Source: Mesaphorura yosii | Lineage: Eukaryota > Arthropoda > Collembola > Poduromorpha > Tullbergiidae | Assembly: GCA_009869945.1 (NCBI GenBank) | Contig: WIXG01000145.1 | Coordinates: 114,569 to 178,568, forward strand | Length of the DNA: 64,000 bases | Reading direction: 5' to 3' | In this document: positions 35,682 to 49,000 of the stretch, in pieces | Numbering within the stretch: the stretch's first letter is position 1 | How the letters are laid out: every line of letters starts with the position of its first letter | Program-made: the position numbers and the translations under genes | Notes under the pieces: model-generated | Told to the model about the DNA's origin: nothing | Seen by the model: the letters and a program-made list of their open reading frames with translations, nothing else | Databases searched by the model: none

Positions 35682-37072
35682 CACAGCACAAAAGATGATT
35701 CAAAGATGTTATGTCAGATCATTGTGTATTTCAATGGCGGATTGCATATTTGGATTACTATGTGGCTGTCGAATATCAACAGACACGATTCGCGAAATGC
35801 GTATGCAGAGTTTGATTTCCTGACATCATGCTGATAGACTCGTTCCTATTCCCAATTCTTGCAAAGCATAGGCCAGGACAGGCGTCTGCAAAATGTATCA
35901 TTTTGAATTATTCGAGACAAAAATTGCTGTGATATCCGTGCCGAGCGGGTAGCCCCTGGCCATGTGTTATGTTGTGCTCTTCCACTCTTCCATGACAGAC
36001 AACACGGCATGAAATATTGGATTCCGTAACCTACGCAAAAGTCTGGCAGAGTCGCAGCTTACGGATACAAAAATAGGGCGAGAACGAGAAGCCAACAGGC
36101 GTCCGTCCGCCTGCTTTGCAAAAATTGAAAGAATGTTCTTCTGCTGCGATATTTGGACTCGGGCAACATTACAATGATCATAAATAAATAATTTTAAACA
36201 TTACACTCGACTCAGGTCAACGATGTTGATCATTGATCTCATCTTCGGCCGTTGATACGATACTTAATTTCGCGTAGATTCCGATGCACTAATCCCTTTT
36301 TTTCGTTTTCCTGCAGGACCCTGAACCGGCGACGTTGGTGAACCCGAACCCGAAATTCGCATCATATTCAAGATTACGAACGCATCTTCGAAGCGTCGGC
36401 GGCGAAATTGTGCCGTGGAAAATTTTTATAAACAAAATTAAAGTGGTCCCAAGTCCCGATAAACTCGTCTACACTTGATTCCTGATCCTCTTTTCATGAT
36501 CCGTCGTAGTGAATTATTTATTAGCAAACATTCTGACACCCTCGCCCAAAATTTCTGCAAAAACGACGCTTCACAATTTCAACTTTATAACAGCTTCCAT
36601 AACATGCATCTTGTGTAACACAAGTTTTCAATTTCGTTCGATTCTGCAACAATTTTTCTGTCTGCTCTGCGTTTTTTGCTGACTTCTTTGGCGTTGGATC
36701 AAAAGCGACTTTATTTTTATCCTATCAAATTGATTACGCGTATTTTTGTCTCTTTTCACTTTTTTATTTACGTTTTTCTATCCGATCATCTCACAGTTCC
36801 AATTTGTGTCGCCACCGAGTTAGTCGCGGCTTTAACTTTGCTGTGCTCGTTTTAAACTCAACCGCAATAAATTGCGGACAATTACAATTATTAAGGTCAA
36901 GTGTTTAGTGGAAAGTTGTATAGTGTAACTAATTTATGCAGTCGTTGGTGTCTGTATGTGACCTCTGTGCAATTTATTGTGCGCAGTGAAGTTGTAATTG
37001 ACTAATTTGGATTATTCAGCCAAGCCACGCAACAAGAATCAAACAAGAAAATATTAAACAAAACAAGTGACA
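35682..37072 (+). other. Upstream region of the class B GPCR gene
   Basis: No coding signal. A pyrimidine tract ending CCTGCAG at about 36,310-36,317 resembles a 3' splice site and could precede a 5' untranslated exon of the receptor, but its partner is not visible. The promoter should lie in or left of this stretch. Confidence 0.4.
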
Positions 37073-40000
37073 ATGGCCCACGTAATTAATCACGATCACA
37101 CTCATGACTCAGAGACAAATGCAACTACGCCCAGCAGCACCAGCGGAAGCAGCAGTTCAGAAGTTGATCTACTTGAGCTTGACTTCTTTGAATTGCAAAG
37201 GCGACTCTGCTTTCAGAATGAAACGGAAGAATCGACATCACAGGGAGCCACAGCAGCAGCTGTGGAAGGTGAGTTTGATTTTGGCTTGCACCAAGCTAGT
37301 TAGGCATACGTGTGCCTTGTCGACCTGCCGTGTAGGTACACGTTTAGCCTTCAACCAGATTTATGCTGGCAGCGTACTTGAGCTTGAACTTGATTTATGA
37401 ACACTTGGCGTTCTGGGTGCTGGATCCAATTAATTATTTCTTATTTATTCTACGAGTGTCGACCAGCTATGCTGTATTGCGTCAACGTGGCTTACAAAAA
37501 AGCACGTTTGAGAAATCCTCCAAGGAGACCCAATAATTTGTCTCCTTCATGTTGCAGTTGCAGCTCATTTTGCAAGCTTGGTTCGAGCTGGCCGCTGAAA
37601 TGCCCATTTATCATAAGCGGGATGCTTGCACCTCACAAAAGTTATCTTTTAACGGTTGATTTCAGACGAAATTTTTCCATTAGTTGTCCACAACCAACCA
37701 AAGCAGGCACAGAGAATTTACCATCTAAGCTCAGATTGGAATAAATGATCCGTAAAATAATGTGAATTAAATCGAGTACAAATCTCAGCACGATACGAGT
37801 ACGACATCGCAGGATGTTCCAAGCTGCCAGTCGAAGAAAAAATTCGACTGAACTTTGCTTTCAGAGAAGTCATAAGTTGGTCGTCGAGTCATTGGCAAGA
37901 GATTAGGTTTCTCATATTTCCAGCTGAGAGTGCTATTTCGGTTCGGACTCGAAGTGTAAACACAGCCTGAATGAAGAAATGCGTTGTGGCTTTGCATTGA
38001 CTCTGGCTAAGACAAAGATGATATGATGATCCGCAGATGAAATGAGAAGACTCTTTGCTCAAAGTCTGCTACCGTTTGTAATTGCTGAAAGTTGAGAGAT
38101 TTGCTTTTAGTAAGACCACATTAATTTTTATCATCATGTGTTTATCGCCGAGTTGTTCTTTTCTGGTGCGATTCCTTGAAAACCGACGTACGTTGGCAAT
38201 TCGCATTACCGCGTGGCTGAAAACAAAAACATTTGTCCATGTCTTTATGGTCGTCTTCAATTTCCAGATTTCCTTACCACACATTGAATTTTTATGATTA
38301 TGTTTATATTTTGTAAGTCTGTATTGTCTACTTGTGGTTGGATCGTTTTGCGAATGAAGTGTTGAAGTTGGAAATTAAATCTGCATATTTTACTGATCAG
38401 TGTTTGGGGTGCATGCAGAGAATGGACTGGGCGACAAGTATTCTGACGTCCCGTCTCTGTTTACAGAAAGTCATGAGAATTTTCAATTCTATTTTGAGAA
38501 TGCGTCTTGCAGATTCACTCACTTTATTATTCGCCATTTGCTTTTACTGGGTTTATTCAAATTTTATTCATGCACGTCTGAGCGTACGTCTGCCAGAAAA
38601 ATTGGCATCGCATCTTTCATGCTAAGAAGCTACTTTTTACGCCCTTACACAGCATGCCCGCGTTGTGTATGTTGTGCGATTTCACGTACTCAATTTATAT
38701 TGATTCGGATGCTAGAGCCGTTAGCGCGCTTCTTTTTCATTTCATTTCATTTTCAATTCAATCAATCGGGCGTGTGCGTGGATGTGAGACGTGACTTCGG
38801 CTTAATCTCACGCAAAACGACGAAACGAAACGTGAAAGAATTAAAGTTTTATTTACAAATGCAGCACGCGTGGCCAAAGCGATCTTGAGAGATTCTTTCA
38901 TGCGAAAACAAAAATGATGCAATCTTTGGTAAAATTTTTGCCCAACCAGAGCAGCAGAGCCGGAAGCCCTGATGTACGGATACCAGAGTGGTTTGAACTG
39001 GAATTCAAAGGTCCAGATAAATTGACTCACTTGTTATGTCATTTTGTATGAAGGGTATAAATCGCGCTGCTTCTCTGAATTCTGGGCGGTGATTTGTCAT
39101 GCTTTATTTGCGAAATGCGAAAAATATTTTACGCATAATCTTTTGCTCTTTTGGTACGCTCCGCAATTGAAGCAGTTATCATCTGTTATGAGATCCTGTT
39201 TCTGGATGCCTGGCAGTAAGTATGACTAATCAACCAAACTCGCATCAACAACAAATGAATCATTCAGCGAACGTATTAATTTCACTTGAGTGATAAATGA
39301 AGCTTGAAATCTTGAGCTGTGTGGGAGCGGATAATGATAAAGATTCTCAAAAGCAATAATATTTTGCGAGAAAATAGTCAGCGGATGAGCAATCGTAAAT
39401 GTCACAAAAATTTACCAGAAGAAATGAGTGGCTACATGTTGTGTTTACATTTGGGGCAAGGGAAATCGACTTTGATATTCGCAATTTTGTGGGCCCATTC
39501 CTGCTTTTCATCTAATTGGCATAGGCACGACCTGAACGCTGTGACCTCAAATCAAATATTTACCTTTGTATCACAATGTGGTAGTTCGCAAATAGGGCTT
39601 TCTGGTCCTGGGGTTTTTATCCAGAATCTCGTGAGGACGAAAGAAAAGGCCGTTAAACCTCATTTGAAACTTTAATGAGATTTGAGGTTTTACGACTGCT
39701 TTGTTATCCGCTGTCTGCTCACCGCTTTAATTGGCAGTTAGGGGTCCAAATTTCACCATACACAATGCTTTGTCGAAAGACACGACTGCTTGGCCGAGCG
39801 ATTGCATCATTTAATCATTGCAGATCAAATGCCGTAAGTTGTAACCTCGCTATTAATCTGCGACAAAAGTCTCCTCTACAGGGTGGCAAAGTCAAGTGAA
39901 GGATTTGTGATTCTACGATGAGCGGAAAGGCTTCGCGACAAGAAGCCTATTTGAACCAATTATAACTCGAACGCTGCTGAAACGGCGTTCGCCATATTGT

Positions 40001-43000
40001 GATAAATTGTTCAATTATCAAGCTCTAAATTTATTCCAGACAAAGCAAACTCTACTGGGAAATGATCACCCTACGTCATGCCTGCCGTGCTCCTGATCTT
40101 AGCTAATTGAATTAAATTGCGCGTATTCAAATTCTATGCTCAACAACGACATTATTGGCATTCTCTTCTCAAGCAAGCTGTGTTGAATGTGTAAGAATGT
40201 AGCGTGCTGGTTGTAAAAGAATATGAAGTATTGGGGGTTCGAATTCTAGCACCGTCGTCAACCGGAACCGATAAAGATCTTGACTATAGCCTTCATTTCC
40301 GCCCAATTCAAAGTCATGCCACTTCTCTTTAGTTATGGTAGATGCTGCGTTCCAACTTTTCAACTGAAATATTCACACCGTGCAGTGATGTAAGGAAATG
40401 ATGTAAATCGAGTTCCTACGAATTTCATAGGTTGAATCACAGAATTAGAGCGTGGAGAGTAAAATCAAGTTGGCAGTTCTTGGCAAGATGCTGTAATATA
40501 CACCGTGGTCGGGTACTTGGCGGAGTGACACTTCGCGGAATTTTTTCCCCGAATGACCTATTTGGTTGACAGGACTTTTGGCCGAATAACACTTGCCTGA
40601 ATGTAGCTGAAGTATGCTCAACTGAGTTGCCTGAGTACAATGCAAGTGCGTGTGCGACGAGTGTCACAAAACTCTCTCCAGTGAAGGCACAAATTTCGTG
40701 ATGGGGTACATGGCCTTCAGGTGGCATTTGTGCCATCACTAAACGTTGTCCGGTTTTTTTTATGAAATACTACTGCTTTAAGAAATTTACACTGGGAGAC
40801 TGAATGCCAGAAAAGAAGCTGAGCGGAGGCCTTCAACAAATACAAAGAAAAATGTAGACGAAATGTACAAAATTGAAAAACATCCTGGAAATTTTCAACA
40901 CAACGGACTCGATCATGACTTATTTACTGTCCATTGCATTGAGTTTGCGCGAATATGCCAACAAATAACTTTCTTAATTCTTTTTAATTTTGAAGAATTG
41001 AGGTAATGATTTGATCTGATTCGTGGTCCAAATGTTAAATAAATCAAATTTTTGACTCTTTTCAAAAACAGTCTGCCAAGTGTTCATTCGGACAAAAATC
41101 CAGTCAGCATATAGGCCATTCAGGGGAAAAAATTCCGCGAAGTGTCACTTCGCCAAGTGCCCTAACACGATACACGCAAGGTCTCCGTGTAAACAAAAAT
41201 CAAATCAAATATCACCGTCATTTCGTGAACGAGCGAAACTTTGGCGATGTCTTCTTACTTTTGAGTTGAGAAGTTGAAATCTTATGCGACTCACTTTTGA
41301 TTAAGGGCAGTCGGAAGAACGTAAATTTCTGAGAAATTTCATTTGAAACTGTACAGGATGCATTACAGGATCCAATTTGTCGTCGCCAAGAAGTCTCGGT
41401 GGATGTACGAGTCTTGTTTTATTGTGACTGGCACAGATTTAAGGCGGGAGTCAGTACTTTTGTTTTCACCAAAACTTTTTATATCACTCATTCACTCATC
41501 CATAAAAATAAATAATACAAACCAGGGCACGGCGCTCAGCAGAAGAAGAGCAAAGATCAGTCACTTCAAGTCAATTTGAAGCCATGTTGAAAAGTACGTA
41601 GACTTTCGAGGCCAGGCCTTGCTTGGCTTGTCATCATTTTTCTTGCTTCTCGCTTTCAGCTCCACAGAGTTTCACGTCTCGCAGTTCGCATTTGGTCGGG
41701 TGATTCGAAAGTTTCTTCATTTAACGAGGACCAGAAGGAAAGTTACGACGGGCCCGGACCGGGATAAATAAATAAAATGGCAAGAATCGAACTCGGATTT
41801 CGCATATCTAGAGCGCAATGTAACGACGAGAACTGACAACTGTGTGTGCATGTAGTGCAGTAACTTTAAACAAGAATGCGACAAGTTTGAAAATTGCTCC
41901 GAAATGTGATTTTCATGTTTGCTTGTAAAGACTTTGACAATGGCTCGATGATGAATTCTTAGTCGAGCCGAATTGATGACGCGGGTCCTTTTACAGTTGT
42001 GGGGCAACAGATTTGATGCTGGTGTAGCATGATTCGTGCCAGTCGGTTTCGTATAAACTAAAAAGCCATGTGAAACAATTTTTGGCGTCCGTTGCGACTG
42101 TCAAATGACAAGGGGGGCAAAATTCGGGCTTCTTTGACGTCATGTTTCATTTTCATGTCAAAAATTAACAACACGACCATCCACCATATCTTCCATATCC
42201 CATGGAAAGCTGTCAGAACTACAAATTGACACGTCGATTCCACGCCGCTGAATATTGTACCACAAAAGCTTAAAAGTGAAGCATGGGCGATATTTTCTCC
42301 CGGTATACTCCGCACATTAGACCCACGGTCCACGGTTCTTCGTGGCTGTCTGCTGTCATTCACGCAATATGATTCATGTGATTAGATTGGGCCGACACAT
42401 TCATTTCATTCAATTTTGCAAGAGGAGTTATCAACCCGCAACAGAACAAACGTAAAAGAGCATCAGCATTTTTCGAATAACGAATATTTATGAATGATGA
42501 TGTCAAGTCACGCGAACTCTTTGAAGAATTTGGAGATTGACTTTCTTGTATGTCGCTCGACGGCCTGTCAAATAGCTTGGCGCGATCTTGGTTGTACCTT
42601 AGCATGGCTTCCTTCCACATCACAGGCTAATTCAGGTTGGTCCTATCCCATACATCGATTTTTTGAGTTGGTCGACGAACTGGACTTCAGTTCAGGCCTC
42701 ACATTGCATTGCCACTGCCACGGCCAGGAACTCGCAAAATGCACTTAGAATTTTATCGGGTCGTGCTGAGAATTCCTATCCTACACGCGTCTGCTTCGAC
42801 TCACTTTAATCTTTCGCCCGTCCTCGCATGTTGACAAGAATAAATCAAACGTTCCTTAATACTGCCATTGAGTCCATCTTGAACGTGTAATAATAATTCT
42901 GCACATCTGGCCAAATTCACATGCTAAAATATGAACCGCTGCCGACAAATGATCAACGTGTGTTTCTTCGTTCTGGGCATTCTTACTGCCGTCAGAGCCG

Positions 43001-46000
43001 TACTGAAAACATAATGACGGTGCATTAAAATGAAATACAACCGGTGAAATTGCGAAAACTATTTCGAGTTATTTGATTCTGAAAGAATTTTTCAACACAC
43101 GGGAAAGAATTACAATAAATAATGGCAGAAACTTTTCGGTCCGCTATTTTGTTCTTCGAGATTGAAACTCGGAGGTCGTATTTTAGGCGTCCGATTGTGA
43201 TTGTCGTTTCTGTTGTCGATTCGGAATTCTTTTCCTGTCCACCAATAGAAAATTCCAAATGAGCAGTGGTGATTGATGGCTGAAGTGAAATTGAAACTTT
43301 TCTTACTTCGCCGACGTTTCTTAGCGTGCTTAATAAAACTCGACCTTCTGAGTTTTAATCCGCGATTCGGAAAGCCCACTTTGTCAGCTTCTTTCATCTT
43401 TACAAACGCAAGGCTACTTTGATACTAACTTGCAACAAATTACACGAATTTTTTCTTTTCTTTCCAGGTCGTCTCACATGTCCACGCATTTTTGATGGAT
43501 GGTCATGCTGGCCGGAAACTTCAGCGGGCACAACTGCGTTTCAACATTGTCCATATTTCATAACCGGATTTGATCCCAAGCGTAAGTGCAAAGAGCTCTT
43601 GACACTATTTGTCGGTCTTTTGTTGAACACGCGCACGTATATACGTAGAATTAAGATGGCAAGAGGTAACCTACCACGTCATAAATCATGGCGTACTTAA
43701 TCCGAGACTTATTACACATTTTGCGCTAGACCACCATTCAGCATAGCGTATACGACCATCTTAAGTTTCGAATCATGTTTTATTTCCTTGCTTACTGGTC
43801 AAATCAAAACGTACTGCTTGTTGACGAAAAGTTTGTCAATCGAAATTCCATTGAACCGAACAATTAAGTATAAACCTATCATTTGTTTGACAGTCGAATT
43901 CTCGAATTCCAGTCGGGTTATTGACTCACCGAGTCCCTTTTAGATTGTCCAATTTGCTAATGAAATTATTATCGAGTCAGCACCGGGGCTTGGATGTGGG
44001 TTCATAGCACTTGCATCTAATGAGTTTTACCCATTTTACTGTCATTGAACAAATCAATACACTTACTCTGAGCCAAATCACAGTTGACTGCTTTTACTAC
44101 TCTGAATTTGACATGGCATGACGTGACAGTCGGTATTTTAAGCGTGCCACGACAGAATATTTCGCAGACGGTCGACGGGAAGTAGGGAAGGAATTCCATT
44201 GAGTGATTCAAACAGAGCAAGACTCTAACCAAACTTTAACTTGTAATGCAATGCTTCACTCAAATTGTATTTCCAGAGGCCGATGGCATTTCAAGCACCC
44301 GTGCCCCAATGCTAGCACGTAGTACCTGTAATTCCTACAAATCACAACACAACCCAGCCCAGAAAGCTAAAAGCACTTGACTTGTCCCAACCGCAAACTT
44401 TGTGAATAAATCCCAGGGGAATTTCTCCAGGAGTAAATTTTAAGTTTCGATTTATTTACCATTTAATTTTATCCACGCGCTACACGAATAGCAGAAGATG
44501 GAAGCCGTGAAAGGTGTTGACAATAAATGTACGACTGTTTGAAAAGTAACATCACAAGCACGAGTAGTAATTGTACAACACTTCATTTTCTTTGTTTAGT
44601 ATTTTGCAAACTTTTCTCACAAGGAAATTTCTTATCATCTATTTGAGTACATGTAGAATAGATAGAATGCTTTAAGAAAACACAAAGTTTTACATTTACA
44701 TGTACATTATCATTGTTGTTCTTGCTGTGTCTCACGTTCTTGTCCTGGCGTTCCTTAAGAGCGCGAAGATTTTTATCGGATTACTGCAAAAGTTGTAGCA
44801 GTTTAATTAAGCAAAGTGTCGGCTCGGCGGTTGAATTTTAATTGGAGAGCCTCGCATTATTTTATTACCTTCACCACTACTGATTTTTTACATGTGATGA
44901 AATAGCGACAAGGCAGGGCCGCGAAGAGGCTATGAACCCTGCTGGGCAACGGCCAGGAATCCAGCGGAAGTCCATTAAAGCTCGCCTTTGCGGTGAAAGT
45001 TTGATGACCACCATGAATAGCAGTGGAAGAATGATGTGAGGGGAAAATACAGCAAGCACTTTAAAATTCTTTACTGAAAGTTGGCAAGTTCACATCATTG
45101 CATAAAAGTGAGGCGAAGTAGATTGACCTGCGGCTGTGCAATTACTCGTAATGGTCAGGCTGATAATTCAAGACGCGTGGGGAGGCATATGACGTATGCA
45201 TGCAAGCGATACAGTGACCACAAATCACACGAGACACATTTTATCCAACACGCTCTGCGCTAATGGGATGAGGCAGTCGGGCAGTCAGTTTCAAACCCAA
45301 ACAAACAAAGCCAGGGCCAGAGCGGCCAGAAGATGAGTAAGATAAAAGAGTCCGAAGAGCCAAGGCTGGAGCCGTCTGTCTGTCCCGTCTGAAACAATAG
45401 AGGAAAAGATTTGTATCACTTTTGCTTTATTCTTGGAGCACTGGTAATGGAAATGGTAAAAATAATGATTAGCCAAAGAAGGAGAGTCGAAAGTAATAGG
45501 AAGAGGCAATAATCGTAAATAACTGCGGAAGAAAGTTCGTGATCCTTTAAAGACAAACGCTCGTGGAACAAACAGGCAATATTTTATATTTAACCAAAGT
45601 AGGAGAGAGTTGCTTGCAAATGGCGGCGCGTGCTTAATGAGTTTCCGTTTGCTTGGAATTTGTTCTTGTGGCCGTGGCCCGTGGCCCACGTGCATCTCGG
45701 AGTTATTCAGAATTTACACGATAGAAACCCAAATGGCGCTTTATTCAATGCAATGGCAATTACAAAACTCAATTTCAAAATTCCGTGCTAAATCTGACGA
45801 ATTTTAGAATTACAACGTCGACCTTTTCACAGAAAATGCGCCGTTCTATAACGCACTGTCTTCAGTTTCGATATTGTAAAGTTTTAGTCATGCAGAGCGA
45901 AGGTGTTAAAATGCGGTCAATTCTCAATAAGTTTGCAGGTGACATTTGTTCACACAAAAGTAAAATTGAAACAATGGAGTTGGTCTTTTGTTCTGCGCTG

Positions 46001-49000
46001 GCTTCACACTATTTACATGGAAGAAGGCCATATGAGTTAGACTGTGTTGTGGCAAACACGAATTTCTTGGCTTCCACAGCCTCCACCAAGAGCAATAGTA
46101 GATTTTTATTCATACGGGCGGCCGCCCCTTCAATTTGATTTTCCTCCACCAAGAGCAACCTCGAGTTGAAAATGTTCAGGCATTCCAGGAAATATGCACG
46201 TCAATAGAAAACTCGGAACTTGCATGGGAGAATTTCCTGTACACTTGGTGGGTTAATAGAAATAGGATAATTAGCATATTGATGAATTTCTCCTATACTC
46301 TGGTGTTGCTGGTAATTCGAATGGAACATGATTCTCTTTCGGAGCCTAAACTTGTTTGATGCTAATGAATTGCGTCTTTGAAAGAAGAAGCTAGAGATGA
46401 GACAGAGTCTAATTAAATTTGAGGACGCACTTTTACGTGGAAAATTTAATAGTGGAGACATAATACGCATAACAACAACGTAACGAAGCCAATTCTTAGT
46501 CCACTCTTTTCGGTATCGTGTTTCAAATGATTCCATGCTTCAAACATTTCCAATATGTTCTGTGATATTCAAGTTAACTGTAAACCAAAAAAATGGGTAT
46601 TTTTCAAAGAACTGTCTGTTCAAGAAATGAAATTCAGAAATGTTGCCCCAGAAATAATCCAAATGTACGCCTGTCCTATTCGCCCCAATTAAACTCTCGA
46701 AACTATAGTTTCGAAATTCCGAAAATACTGCGGTTTGAAATGTGACAACAGAGTTCAACACCAACAATTTCCATCCATCCCTGAGTGTCAATTAGGCATT
46801 CCTTCGGCTTTGCTTTGTGGGAGGCAACAGAATCCGATGTGGTGCGAGAACTTCACTTTCCGCAAAGGAATCGCAAATATTTTGATTAGTTGATGACAAT
46901 GATAATTTTTTCTTGGCAATCTCCTCTTCTCGCCGCGCCGCTCGGCCGAATTTTGCTTCACATGCAAGAAAAATGAGTTCAATGATAATCTCGTGGCACA
47001 CTCAGCATTTTTCGAGTTTCGAGGTTTAAAGGATTAGGCAAACAAGGCTGAAGCCACCGCACGTCGTCGCTTCGGATGAAATGTTGCAACCCACTGCGGA
47101 TTTTTAGCGTGTGTCGTGTGTAGAGAATCAATAGTTCGTTTATACGGGATTTTAATGTAATATCTTCGTGCTTTCCACTTTTTGTGCCAAAAATGAATAA
47201 CAAGCATAAGAACAACTTAAAATCGAGACGCTTCTATCTGTTCAACCTGTAAAAAGGAAGTGAAACAAACTTTGCATTGAAATACTTATACTTCGACTTC
47301 CTCAGGATGTGTGACATCATTAGAACTATAAACGGCATAAAGAACCGAAGTTTGCTTATTCAGAATTGGGGCATGTCGCAAGGTTAAATCCGTGAGCTGG
47401 AAACATCTTAACACATTATTCGAGGTATTAAGTAGCAAAGTCTAAAAGGACTTATCGTAGCTCAACTCAAATTGCAATGCTTGAAAATCTGAGTAACCTG
47501 GAAATATTTTTGTAGTTCAAACGAGCTGAAACTGGATTACTTACTTCTGAGTTCATATTTAGAATTTTGGAGAAGATTTCCATCTCGGATTACAAGAACA
47601 AAGTAGTAGCCTATTAAAGTATTAAGGACAGGAATTTCGAGTCTAGAATTGTAATCTGCTTTTAAAATGGAGATGCAAAGGAATCCTTAAGCCTAATTCG
47701 GATTTAAGACGGTGCGGTAAATTTTGAATGTCTTGAGTGCTCTAATTGGGAACAAGAGCTTCATCCTTTTTGTGAGTAAGGACAGCGGGAACGAGTTCGG
47801 AGTATATTTTGCGGTCTCTGTTGCTTGTCAAGATTTCAAAGCTTTAAAGGGTTACCGGGCGCAAATGTGAACTTGTTGACGCCTGCTAATGGTTTCATGA
47901 TTACGATTATTTCGCATTTAAAGTTTCATGCTTTATAATTGCAAATAATGAGCAATTAATTTAACCCAGGCGAGCACAATTTTGGTAATAAACATTTACT
48001 ACCTGAATTAAAATGTGGAGTTCGCATAACTTTCATGTTCCTACGCAAATATGGAAAGAGTGAGGATGATTTCGTTTTAATAGTGCGGATTGGGAATAGT
48101 ACAAAAGCGCTGTCCATATTTTCTAATTCCGCTGCAAAATCTAAATAGCGGTCAGAGTAAATAGCAGGATTTTAATTGTTTAGCTTCTGCTAACCTGTCC
48201 GCTCATAAATAGAAGCACTTTAATTACTGGAGCAGAAGTACTTAGTGAGGTGCACTGAAAGAAAAGTTCTATGCAAGCGATGAGAGTTAAAAGCTGATGA
48301 AAAGTGCAGAAGGCAATTACGTATTCACTTGTGTCTGTACTTGGCTGCCTTGTTTCAGCGATTTCGTGAATTCGGGAAACACGCTCAAATAGCAAAAGTA
48401 AATAAGGCAGTAACGATAAATAAAAAGCGCGATACGGTGCAAGAATGTTTACTCTTTGTCTTTCGTGCCTTAGCTCTGCCCGTTATCATTTATCACGCCT
48501 GAAGCCATCGAATTGCGTCAGAGTTTGGCTCCTGCCTGACTTGCTAATTGGAACCCATCCACGTAACGCTCTAGTGTGGTGGGACGGTAAATATTTCATG
48601 AGGTCCAGAATATTTTTCCATTCCAACGACCTTAATCTGTCCTTAATCAAATTATAAACAGTCATTGCGGCAAAAACAATGACAATGACAATCCGCATCC
48701 ACGCCCACGCTAGGACACGTCCTAATCGTTATGATCATGCGAAATTAGCAAACATGAAGCATTTAGCGAATGAAAAATCCACTTGAGATGACTCTTACTG
48801 CTGCGCACGCGAAAGTCAATGTCAGTTAGTTACTTTAATTAACTTTGACATACGTGTAACTGACTTGACGGAATTCCGGACGATGCAAAAATACCAATAA
48901 CAATGAGGTTAATGCCACCATTCGATTGAAGTCAGGGCTATTGTTATAGTAGAATTGTGATGTGGTTGGCGAATGACAAGTACTAATGAATGCGAATTCC

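Noticed and set aside
41740-41830. tRNA-like T-loop (GTTCGATTC) on the minus strand
   Set aside because: The flanking stems do not pair and no acceptor stem or anticodon arm is visible.
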